From: Amphimedon queenslandica
Taxonomy: Eukaryota; Porifera; Demospongiae; Haplosclerida; Niphatidae
Assembly (NCBI RefSeq): GCF_000090795.2
Contig: NW_003546624.1
Location: forward strand, 26,879-88,845
DNA length: 61,967 nt
Direction: 5' to 3'
Shown here in pieces: positions 1 to 12,100 of the stretch (positions are counted from its first letter, which is position 1; each line of letters begins with the position of its first letter). The notes under the pieces were generated by a model. It saw nothing but the letters and a program-made list of their open reading frames with translations. It was not told the origin of the DNA and did no database searches. A program made the position numbers and the translations under genes.

Positions 1-1253
1 CAGTAGAGAGATCATTTAGTGAACTATTGTGCCACTGAGGATGCATTTTGACATATTCGGAATCCACCTCTAGTTGAACAAGACTGTGCGAACGCTCCCT
101 TTCTCCAGGGACTCCAAGGAAAGAGCTTTTAGCATCATTCTTGGCAGAATCAGATGAGACGGACTCCATGGACGGACATTTGGTGATGATTGGCGCCGAG
201 ATCATATCAACGGATATTTTTTTCCTTTTTGGTACTTTCGGTATTACAAGCGTCGACTGGGTCAGTGGTTTAGCGGTGCCCACCTTTTCAGCATTGGTCA
301 GTGCAGGGAGAGACGTTTTACGACTTTTCATAACTTTATTGAGCGCAGACTTTATTATCGACTTCCCATGTCCGCCAGAATTTTGATCGCCGTCTTGATT
401 AAGGAGAGCACTTAACCTCTTTCCCTGCTGATAGAGAACGTGATCAGGGACAGTATCATATGCATCCAAGGAAGAGAATCTTACTGGTATCTTTGGAGGC
501 TCCTCTTTCTTTTTCCTTAGCTCTATGCTATCACTAGAAGTCGCTGCTGTAGGCTCAGACTCTTTTATCGAAGGATACGCTGGGTAATCATAAACACTTG
601 CATACTGAGGTGAGATCGGCTGGTTTTGGTTGACAGGAGGCTCAAGAGTGAACTCTGTTATTTCATCGATGACATCAGATGTTAGCAACTCCATGGATTT
701 AGCTGATTTGAGTCTCGTTAAATTGCTAGCGTCTTCTCTGAAATCTTCCGATGGATTTTGCCTCGACATGATAGATGAAGTTGACTGCATTACAATATAC
801 TCATCTTGCTGAGGCTCTGCCTGCCGTCGAAGAGGAACAAAATGAGAGGAAGGGCTATCAAAGCCGGAATCTCTCATATTAGTCTTTGCTGCGGGAAAAC
901 TCTCAAGGCTATAATGCCTTGGAGACAATGGAGGCTGGGCTGTGGTTCTCATCATTTTTTTCTCGAGACTGTAATGACGAGATGAAATGACTTTCCCTTT
1001 CAAGGGCAGTGAAGGAGTACTGGCTGTATTGATGCTTGACAGTTGTGGCCCTACTTTTTTAGTATGACCAACTCTTTCAAGGGTTCTACTGGTGTTAGCT
1101 TCTTGATGGATTTGAGGGTCTGTCTGAGTCTCTTTGATATCTTCCAGTGACATGATGTACTCATCACCTTCTTCACAAAACCATGAGTCCAATTCTTCAA
1201 ATATTCCACTGCTTTCCCTTGAGCTGTTGGAGTGTGAATCCCCACCTGATCCT

Positions 1254-1288
<35 letters not shown>

Positions 1289-2356
1289 GGAATTAATAAT
1301 TAACTAAATTAATGCATTTACTTGTTTCCAATTCAGAGCAGTTCTCATAAAATCCTCTGGAGTCCCTCACTGCTCTTGTCACTGATAATCGCGGTCTTCT
1401 CTTTTTCTTGGCAGTCCGAATAATTTCTTGATTTTCATAATTAGAATCATCCTTTCAATTAGTGTTGAAATCAATAACAGTGACATTAATAATACATACC
1501 TGTTGTATTTGTGAACCAATCTTCCATGCAGAAGAGAATGATGATGCCAGAGCTTTGTTAGAGAGACCTGCTGCTGGAGCTCCAGTTGTTAAAACTGAGC
1601 AGACAGGAAGTGTCTCAATCTTTCCTTTCTTCTTAGAGACTCCGGCACTGCTCACTGAACTTGCTAGTCCTTCAGTGACAAGGTTAGCATATAAGGGATT
1701 GTGCTGCCCTGTTGATAAAGGAGAGGAAAACAACAGTGAAAGTGCTAAAAGCTCCTACTTAGCACTATGCTGGGGTGGATTGTTTATGCAGAATAAGGAA
1801 ACAAGCTCACATACATGTAGTTATTTGCATGTCTTCTTGCATGCATGCCGGCATTCTTGTAGTTACTTTGAGCATGTACCTTTTTTCCTTTGTGCCTTAT
1901 GCTTGACCTCACTGACAGCACAGAGGTGTATTTTGACCAATTGGTCGGAATAAGAAGTATTCAGATCTTTAATGCATTCGTCTGTTGATGCAGTTCTTAA
2001 ACCTGTGGGTGTGTGAACATTTATAATAATCATAGACACAGAAAGCAAATATTGTGCTATATGCATTAAGTTGTGCCCACTAAACAACTTTTGTTTACCT
2101 GATTTCTTGTACTCTAGTTTCAGGACGTATTCTTTCTCGTGTGCATCAAGAGTCGTGCTCAGAACATTTCTCAGTAGCTCACCACACGTTGTCTCGGGTT
2201 GAACTGTCACAACTTTGTAAGATCCATCACTATTAGATGCGAATAATAATAATAACAATCACAAGTAGATATAGTAAATCTATAGCTATTGAATCATGCA
2301 GACTTTAAACTGTAATAAAAGAGCCTTTACCTCGAGTATACTTTAATTGTGCTCAT
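1..2356 (-). CDS. Adaptor/docking-like protein with N-terminal RA/ubiquitin-like domain (partial)
   Basis: Six exons join in phase from an ATG at 2356: 2331-2356, 2099-2229, 1880-2002, 1500-1708, 1322-1451 and 1-1251, where the frame is still open at the window edge. At least 623 residues are visible. The first ~55 residues (MSTIKVYSSDGSYKVVTV...) look like a Ras-association/ubiquitin-fold domain of the kind found in GRB7-type adaptors. The rest is low-complexity and Ser-rich, with tyrosines in docking contexts: DEYIMSL, DEYIVMQ and SEYVKM, the last two being YxxM, the PI3K p85 SH2-binding consensus. It also has SVYDYPAYPS. No PH or SH2 domain is seen, but one could lie beyond the left edge. 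I do not recognise a specific orthologue; an IRS/Gab-like signalling scaffold is inference. The exon joins are strong (consensus GT-AG, all phases compatible). Confidence 0.6.
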
Positions 2357-2788
2357 CCTATGCTGGCTCCAATAAGCTGATGTCAGTAGGAGATATATTG
2401 AAGAAAGTAATGACAGAGCTGCTATCTTGCAAGTTCTTTGTTCTGTTCACTGGAGGCTATTATTGCTTCCTGTATACTCCAGTATACTCTACTTATTATC
2501 ACCAATTACTATTATTATTATTTAAAGTTAATAATGAATTTGAATAGCAATAATAATAATAATAATAACAATAATAATTATAATTATAATGAATTATTTA
2601 TAATACAAGCATTAATGATAAAGAATAATCATATAATAGAAAAAATGGTGAGAAAAAATATTGTTTTCATAGATTTAAGTGCCTCATTTGTAACTTCTGA
2701 TCAACTTGACAAACCCATTGTTTAAAGCACATAGACTCCATTTATCACAGGAAGGATTCCACACACACTATACAACATAAATCAATCA

Positions 2789-2790
<2 letters not shown>

Positions 2791-2850
<60 letters not shown>
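2791..2850. repeat. (TG)n microsatellite
   Basis: An essentially uninterrupted TG dinucleotide run of about 60 bases. Confidence 0.95.
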
Positions 2851-2851
<1 letters not shown>

Positions 2852-2895
2852 AATATCAATAAAATATATTTTTTTGTATATTAATGTGGACTATA

Positions 2896-3212
2896 CATTA
2901 CAGATATAGGTTATGTTATGTGGAAAGTTTGAGCCAATTCTGAGCTCAAATTTTGGAGTTATGAATACTTTCTCAAAACTAGCAAATTTTGAAAAATACC
3001 CAAGGCTATTATAGCCCATGCTTTTTTCTGAAAAATGGCTCCAAAATCACCCCAAATTTTTATTACATTTTCTGATACATATTGATGTACTTATGCTATG
3101 TAGAAAGTTTGAGCTAATCCTGAGCTCAAATTTTGGAGTTATGCCCAAATTTTTATTATATTTTCTGATACATATTGATGTCCTTATGCTGTGTAGAAAG
3201 TTAGAGTTACTT
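2896..3212 (+). repeat. Dispersed ~177-bp repeat, two partial monomers
   Basis: Shares the core landmarks of the other copies: GAAAGTTTGAGC, then GAGCTCAAATTTTGGAGTT, then ATGGCTCCAAAATCACC, then TTTTCTGATACATATTGATG. Other copies are listed separately. Non-coding. Confidence 0.8.
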
Positions 3213-3257
3213 ACACTGGTCACTGCAGTAAGTGGAATGCATTCCGGCTGATAATAG

Positions 3258-5201
3258 TCAGTAGAATCCTGAAAGTAAACAGTAATATACAAACTAGTAC
3301 ATTAAATAACACTTGCTTTCAGTTTTAGATCGTTACTGAATACGATACGACAATTAGCTACAACATCACTCAACTCGTCGCCATAAGTTGGTGCTCTTCC
3401 CTCGTGCTGTAGCCTGGCAGTTAACATGCCCAGAGGAGGTATGTGTCTTCTTTTAGTTCTATAATTATAACAACTGGGCTTGGCCATGGCTTGGAAAACC
3501 TCACCGGAATAAGTACCCATAATAATCTTATCGCTGTCAGCTGAGTAACCAATAGCCTAACAGTAATAAGAGCATGTAGTCATGTACCATATTTCCTTAA
3601 ATAAAAGCTCGGGCGTCTATTTCTTAAAATGGTATTTGGACCTCGAAAAAATTTTTAAATATAATAAAACTTGGGCCAACAGCGAGATTTGAACCAGTGA
3701 CCTCACGCACTTGACTTCAGGAACCTAAGGAAGTACTGTACATGTATCTACAAGGTATCAATGTTATTTAAAGGCTAGAGTTGCGTATTTATAGTTCCAT
3801 TTTATTGCTACCCAGGCGTTTATTTGTACCCGGCTTTTATTTAAGGATATACAGTATAGACGATGTACAGTAAAAGTACAATGTACATGTACTGTACATC
3901 TTGATTCACATAATGTATTGGGGGTACTACTTACTGAAATTGGTGATGAGGTTTTAGTGAATAGAAAAGCCGCTGCTCCTGGTTTTTGAGTGAAGGACAA
4001 AATATAGATAGAGCTGGTCCTAGAAGAGATAATGATTGAGTTACAGTCCATGACAGGTATGCTAAGGTACTTGGCTATGTCTTCTACAATATAAATCCCA
4101 GGCCAGGCTAGGGGCCAAACGGCTTTTGTAATAACACCACCTAAACAAAAAAATAATGATTGAGAAATATCAAATGAAAAATTTGCATAGAATAACTTTT
4201 AACATAGCAGTTTTGACATGTGCATGAGCTGTAATTAAATTTTGAGCAAAATTTTCATAACAATAATAATAAAACTATATACATATAATTAAATACCTCT
4301 GTCAGTTTTTTGTACAGGAGGTGCAGTAGGTTGCCTGAGGTCCCATACAAAACACCACTTGTCAGCTCCACCTACAAGTACATACACAATTTAAAAATAT
4401 TTGTATAAGCAAAATTTTATACCAATAGACAGCAAAATTTTGCATCGTTAAAGCTTAAACTTAAAATACCTGAGAATAAGTAGTTGGTGTCTCTTGGACA
4501 CCAGGCGAGACAGCGAACGGGGCCAGTGTGCCCCCTCAAATGAATAATGGGATACAACACAGGACCCCGCTCCACTGGGTCTGGAGATGAACATAAAAAT
4601 CCAAGAATGGAATTCAAAGACCACACGCATATAGTGCCTATGTACATTGTAAATTATCGAGTATTATCTGATATAATTTCATTATAATACCGTTGCTGAA
4701 ACCAGCTGCAATTCTATTGTGTTCCCCTCCAGGTATCCAATCAAGACAGAGGCACTGGCCATACTCAGTACTAGCCACTTGTGAAGAGCCAGGTCTTAAA
4801 ATGGCCGACGGTCTCACGGAGAAAATACGAGAGGAACCAGAGAGAGAGAAAGAAGAGGAGAGAGAGGCAGGGTACGGGATACTATAGGATAATATTTTAA
4901 AAGTAAATAATAATAATATAATAATAATAATAATAATAACAACAACAACAATAACGATACCTCAATATTCTTGCTTGTCCATCACTACATGCAGCTGCCA
5001 GCAGTCCCAGTCTATCCAATGGACTCTATAGGGCACACACCCACACAAATAATTAATAATAACTATAATGTTTAGAACTAACAGAGTGATTCTCAGTGGG
5101 CGTGTCCTGCACACCAGAGGGACACCACTTCAGTCCACGAATGGCTCCCCAACTATGAGCCAAAGCATAACAATACTCTGATACTGGGGCACTGAAGGAG
5201 G

Positions 5202-5273
<72 letters not shown>

Positions 5274-6145
5274 AAGAGGAAGATTTCCAGTGACAACACA
5301 AAACTACATGTAAGTTTAGCCAATTATGTACATTTACATGTACATGTACAGTGCATAAATGCATCAATTTTAAAGCATTATCTACACAAAAAGGTCAGAT
5401 CACCCAATCAATTTATGCTTTATGTTGATTCTAAACCTTCTTCCCTAATGAAAGGGAAGGATTAGTGTATTAATGCTAACCTGTTGCCAGTGGCTGTTAG
5501 CACTCCAAAATCCCAAAGTTGTATTAGTCCATCAAGAGCTAACACCTCACTGGTAGCATGTACCTATTAAAGGAAATGGGTTTTTTTATTAATTTTTATT
5601 TATGATTAGAATTTGACATGTATTTTTAAAAATATGTCACACTCCAAGTCTTCAAGCCTTACAATAGTATAAGGCTTTTGGAACAACTTTAAAAATTCAT
5701 AAAAAATCAATTTTTATCGGAATCAGCTTAAGCTTTCTACACAACATAAGAACATGTATACGTATCACAAAAATACAAAAATAGAGAATTTTCTCATAGT
5801 CATTTTTGATGGAATTTGCAAAGACTCTGTACTATGCTGATTCATCAAAAAAGTAATGGAAACAAGAACAAGTATGACTTAGGCACCTATACCAAAGTAC
5901 AAGTACATGTACATGTGCATACGCCTACCTCATTATAAGTCCGATAAGTTGCCATAGCAACGTAACTGTGCTTGGAGTTTGGGTTTGAGTTTGGTGCCCA
6001 GTCCATAGACCACACAGGACCCCCCACAAATATTAAGTGGTCACTGGACCCCTTGAATAAAGATAAGGAGCCATTTTCTTTTTTGTGTGTATACGTCATT
6101 GAGTTTTGATTTAGTGGCAGATATGGGATACAATCACTAAAAAAA

Positions 6146-6188
<43 letters not shown>

Positions 6189-9100
6189 TAAGAATAATAA
6201 TCATTTGCTTGCTTTTACCGATCACTTAGTAAATTGAAATTCTCACTATGCGGCCTCCAATTGGGAAACAATGAATTGTGATGAGTCGTGTTTCTATTTT
6301 TACTGAAAAATAAAAGAAATAAAATTATGTGATGTGAAAGTTGCAGTAAAATTTTCTAAAATAACATACCATACAAGATAATTTATTGGTGAAAGTAATA
6401 TTTGGCAAATTTGACTTTGGAAAGTTAATGGTGGATTTAATATTGGCAATTTCTTTATAGAACCACCAATCCCCAATATTAATTCCTCCCCAATAAATCA
6501 TTTTGTACGGTAAATGTATAACAACAAAAGAGAGAGAGAGGGGGGAAAAAGTGGATCCACTCACACAGAAGATACTGTGTTTCTGTAACTGAAGGTCGGT
6601 GGTATGTTATAAGTGACGTTACCTCCTCCTATACTTCTATCACGACTCTTTAACTTTCTCTTCTTTGACTTATGATGATCATCATCATCATCTTCAACTT
6701 CCATCTCCTCCTAGAGTGATTCACAGAGATACATGTACATGTACATGTAAATAATGTACTGCTATTGCTATTATGAAAATACATGTACATGTATTTTAGT
6801 ATCTTAAAGTGACTTTTAATTGCAGGTACCAAATTTTGAAATTTTAGCATGTAGTAGATTTTGCTGATATTAAAAATTGCGATTAAGTAATTATTCCCAC
6901 TAGTTATATGGCGGAATTAATAATTGCATGTACATGTATTAATGATTGTGATTTTCAACCCAAGCACAAAATTTACAATTAATAGTACCCATATGTGTAT
7001 TTAATAGCAAGGTGAACTACACTTGCATGTACTGTACATTTAGTGTAAGACTAAGTAATGACAATAGGAGTCCACCCAGTGGTTATGATTGTGAGTGCAT
7101 CTCTACCTCTTCTTCTCCTTCTGCTTCTCCTTCATCATCATTGTATTCATCTTCACTGGTTGATAGGTTAGTAGGAGCAACATATTCAAAATCACTAGGA
7201 TCCTCCACCTAAGGGAGAGAGTGAGAGATACTTCAATCCTTACATTGTATATGCTATATATTTTGCGGGGGATTAAATTTGCAATTTTTGTGTTATGAAA
7301 AATTCGTAAAATTAGAAGTCAGAAGATTGTCAGGAAACACATAATGATATAAAATATGCATCAAAAAATACATAAAAATTGGGAGTAATTTTGGAGCCAT
7401 TTTTTTAGAAGCGCTATAGTCCATAGTTTTTTTTGAAAAAATTTTAATCGGAATCAGCTCAAACTTTCTACATGTACATAACATAAGGACATCAATATGT
7501 ATCAAAATGTGTAATAAAAAATTTTGGGTGATTTCGAAGCCATTTTTCAAATAAAACAGCCCATGGTTTTCCATGTTTTTTTTCAAAAACTTGTTACTTT
7601 GTAAAAATGGCTATAGCTTGAAAAATTTTTGTCGGAATCAGCACACACTTTCCATATAGCATAAGGACATCAATATGAAAGCATGAATTATACTAGTTGA
7701 TGGTACATGTACATGTACTTTGTCAATTACCGATTTCTGGTGTTTCTTCTCCAAGTGGTTCACTATTGTATGCTTGCTTTTCAAAATAGCCTTGCAATAA
7801 GGACAGGAATAAAACTTCTTCATCTACAAATTCAGCACATTCTCACAATTATTAACAATAACTTAATTATTATCAATTACCATGTGCCCGTTTTCCATGT
7901 GATACTTGAAACCCAGGAACGACTTGTACTCTTGGCCACACCCCTGACAAATATAAAAATAATTAATATTAATAAAACATTAAAGGCAATTATGAGCATA
8001 CATGTACATGTACATGTATGTGCATTACCTTTGGGCACAATATGACGCCTTTTTCTTTTAAAACTTTCCTAGCATTAGTGAACAAGCTTTCTTCCAGCAC
8101 ATCAAGATCCTGTGTCTCCTCCTCCCCACCAGTAGAAGACTGGAGGAGAGGAGCTAGAGGCGGTTCTTCCACTGGCTTGGAGAGTTGCTCCTGTAACTTG
8201 TTGACTGCTTGAAGAGCAGCAGCTCTTGGAGTCATGGACAGATCAAGAGCAGGTGGAGGAGCAGAGACTGGGGCTGGTTCTCTTTCCTAATAACAATAAT
8301 CATAAACATGTATAACAGTATATTATTCATGATGCTAAAGGCAGATTTACAAGCTAGTCCTGATACTAATTATGTTGACACTGCAGTTAAATTTGGTTCA
8401 ACTCTAATGTAAAGGAGGGTTTACAATATTACAATAGGCTTGACGCTGGAATAGAAATTAGTTAAAAGCATGCGTCAAAAGTCAAATCGCCCACACTTTT
8501 GATTACAAATTGATGGTACATTGGGCTAATGTCATATTGTTAAACCCAACTTAATACAATATACTTTTATTAAAAACTAGAAAAAGAGAGTGTTAGAACA
8601 GGAGGCTCACTGGTGTTGCATGGACGGTCTTCACGTGATACTCAAGACCGGCTTTGGTGGTATAGGTTTTGCCGCATTTCGGACAAGAAATAATTTCAAT
8701 GTCCTACAAAATGGACAATTAGGGTACAAAAATAAAACTTCAAAACAGCAACAAAATTTAATTACTTTTCCACATCTCTCGTAATGATATTTCATACTTG
8801 CAACACTTTTTGCTTTAAAGGTCTGACACTTTTCGCAAGAGAAATACTTATACTTCTTTATAGCTTTTCTCCACAATGGAGCCCTCTCTGCTACTGTAGC
8901 CTCGGGCTGGAAAAGAAAGAGGACAATTAAGAGAGAGAGATTTGAGTATACTCATATTGTATAGCGGGAAATTTTGGAGGGAGTAAAATTCGGCGAATTG
9001 CTAAACTTTGGGTGACTGGCAGATCCTAATCTGGTAAATTAGTGGCAACATGCGATTGTGGGCATAATTGCTGAAATGGCGAATTTTTATCTTGGCAAAT

Positions 9101-12100
9101 GGCTAAAACGCCAATTCGCCAAATTTAATTCCCTCCAAAATTTCCTGCTATATAGTACTTACAGAAACTTCAAGGTGAGTAGTGTTGATGTGAGTTTGTA
9201 GTTTTGATCTTGATGATAAGAGAAGGGAGCATTTTGGACAACTAAATGAGTTCTTTTTTCCAGCTGGTGACCCTCTTTCATCATCCTCCTCCTCCTCCTC
9301 CTCTTCATTCAACTCTTCTTTGTCTGTTTTTCTTTTCTTTGTCTTCCCTTTCTCCTTCCCTTTCCCTCTCTTTCTCTTTTGAACGTTTGAAGGATTTTTG
9401 TTTGGTGATAAATTAGGAGTGGTGGTGGTGGGCGTGGCTAAGTCCTTTCGAACCTTTTCAAATTCTTTATCCAAATCTTCTCTTGTCCTCTTTTTTCCTT
9501 TTCCTTTAGAAACTGGTCCATCTAATTGAGTGATATTTCCCCCCTTAGGGGGGCCAAGGGTTCTTGGAAGAGTCTGAATAATGGGACGTGGATTAGTGAT
9601 GACACTTACTCTCTGAGGGGGATCCCTGCTGACCCCCGAGGACTGCAATAATACCAGACCCCCTCCTAGGGATGGAGAGTGATAGTTACTAGAGGACACT
9701 AGCTGAACTGGGACTAAAGAAGGAGGCAAGGACTGTACAGGGACCTGGTAATATTGAACGTAGTCACCAGACCCCCTCACACCCTGAGGAGACACCAGTC
9801 TGACCTGGTTAACTGGTTTGGGTCTTTGAACAGGAACCGGACTGACTAGTTTAGCCGGTTTTCCTCCCCCGGATAAAATGAGAGGCTTATGAACACTAGG
9901 ACGAGCCATACTCCCACTAGCAGCCCCAGAAGGCTGTCCAACCAGTTTCAATTCCTGCCTGACTGGTTTCGGAGCCGGCCTAATCAACTTAGGCGTGCCA
10001 GCATGACTGACGAGTTTGACAGATTGCGACTCAACACTAGACGGTTTAGCTGGCAGTATGATCCCCGGGGGTGGGGGAAGCTGACTAGCTGATATTCTCT
10101 TATAATTGAGCGTTACACAAGATGGTGTCACTACACTACTCACTCCCCCTCCTCCTATTATTGTCTTTCCTTTTCCTCTGGTACTCATTACTCCAGTGTT
10201 GCTGATTGGAGTGAATTTATTCTCAGTCTCAACTTCAATTCTTTTTCCTCTTCCCCTCCCCCTCCCTCTCCCCCTAACCACCGGAGGCCCAGGTGGTAAA
10301 CTGTGGGGTATGCCCCCTAATCCCTCGTCTTTCACAAGCTTGGATCCTCGGCCACGCCCTCTGCCTCGACCACGCCCCCTACCCCTAGGTACATAACCAC
10401 TTCCTCTATAATCCTCGTCTGAAGAGTTCTCGTCCGAGAGAGAACTGGAATAATCGCTTTTGTAGCCTTTCTGTTCCCGCCCGGTAACCCCGCCCCCTCC
10501 CAAGCCACTCGACTCCGCCTTTTCTTGATAAAACTCGTCTCTGTCTTCGTCCATTTCCTCATCATAATCATCGTCATCGTCCGATTGGTCGCTGCTAGAG
10601 TACCACTCGTGCCATTCAGTTAGGGTCTCCAGGGGGTACTCTACTGTTAAGGACCCGTACTTTATATCATCAGTCGGGATGCTATCACTTATATTGAATT
10701 GGGTGGGAGGGACTTTTCTTTTAGTGGGCGGTGGGTGGAGCTTCGGAGGGTTAGGAATAGAACCGGTCCAAGCAGTTGAAGGCATCTAATAAAATAAATA
10801 ATAAAATTATAAATAAATAAATAACAATAATGGTTTACCTCTGAAAGCGATGCTGCAATTAATTCATTAATTACTGAAGAGCCAATGTATTGTGGAGAGA
10901 GAGGTTTACGTAATCTAATAATTTTAAAAAATTAATAATAATGATAATAATAATTGAATGATAATAAATAATTGAATACTAATACATAATAAAAAAAGTC
11001 AATAAAAATGAAAAATGATATCATAACAATACATGGAGTAAGGCTGGGTTAATTACACAGCAATGCAAAGCTCATTGTTTTTAAAACAATACACTTTGAA
11101 CAGAGTATAGAGTTTTATCAAGATTTTATCACATTTTGATTCCTTGAGTGTAAACAGAAGCATAAAACAGGCACAAAATCACCTCATTTTCTTTGCTGTG
11201 TAAACGTAACCTAAATGATAAGAATTGCTATACATACTTTCTCTTTCTTATTAATGGTTTCCTAGACTCAAAGGAAGAAGGCTGACGAGGTGCTGCTGCA
11301 GGTGGTGCTACGTTAGAAGTTGCTGTAGATTTCTTCCTTCCTCTCTTGCTCTTTGGCTTAGGGCCAGAAGCTGATCCTCCATTGCTATCGCTCTCCTCTG
11401 TCAGGGATGGGAGCTCAAAGGTCTTTTGATTAATAAGATCATCATTAATCTAAATATAATAACAATAAAAATATACATGTAAATAAATATAATAATTTAT
11501 AAATATAATAATAATAATGATATAATAATAAAAATAAATATAATAATAATAATAATGTCATCATCATGTGACAGATACATGTACATGTACTCTCTTCATT
11601 AACTCTCCCCCCTCTCTTTCTTTCTCTCCCTCTCTCTCTTTCTCTCCCTCCCCCCACTCTCTCTCTCCCTCCTCCCTCTCTCTCCCCTCCCCTCTCTCTC
11701 TCTACTTTATGTGCATTCTTCAAGTGCCAGACTAGTCCAGAGCGACAATGAAACTCTCTCTTGCAAATTGAGCAATGAAACTCAGGCAGCTTCTCCTAAA
11801 TAGAAAAAGATATATACATACATAAAGAGAAAAATAAATTAGAGTCGTGTACTTTTTGACAGCGCGTATAATGATACTTCATTCCATTGACAGTGCTGCA
11901 CTGGTACTGACACCCACCAGGAGCATTAGGACACGTTACGTATTGATTAGCTTTTAACTCGTCGCGCCATATTGGTAAAAAAGAACGATACTCATCCTAA
12001 AATAGAGAGTGAGAAAGAGAGAGAGGAAGGGAGGGAGAGAGTGAGAGTAAAGTCAATTTTAAAAAGCTTACCGAAAATTCAATCGAAGGTATTGTAATCG

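Larger units (their letters stand above)
2357..3257. other. Intergenic spacer between two minus-strand genes
   Basis: No coding exon is supported here. The spacer holds a TAA/ATT-rich stretch (2540-2600), a long TG microsatellite (about 2791-2850) and two monomers of the dispersed ~177-bp repeat. It is the presumed promoter of the gene starting at 2356 and the 3' flank of the GTF3C2-like gene ending at 3258. Confidence 0.6.

Noticed and set aside
3217..3292. Continuation of the GTF3C2 frame through DSTDYYQPECIPL
   Set aside because: Needs a weak GTTATT donor. The GCAA|gtgtta donor joins to the same acceptor and ends at the TGA at 3258.
3660..3735. Possible tRNA gene on the minus strand
   Set aside because: There is a good B-box but no A-box, acceptor stem or pairing T-stem. 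It is better explained as part of an inverted-repeat element.
9889..10577. Open frames on both strands overlapping the large GTF3C2-like exon
   Set aside because: The minus-strand frame 9163-10785 has phase-compatible splice sites on both sides and RG/acidic composition. The others are its shadows.
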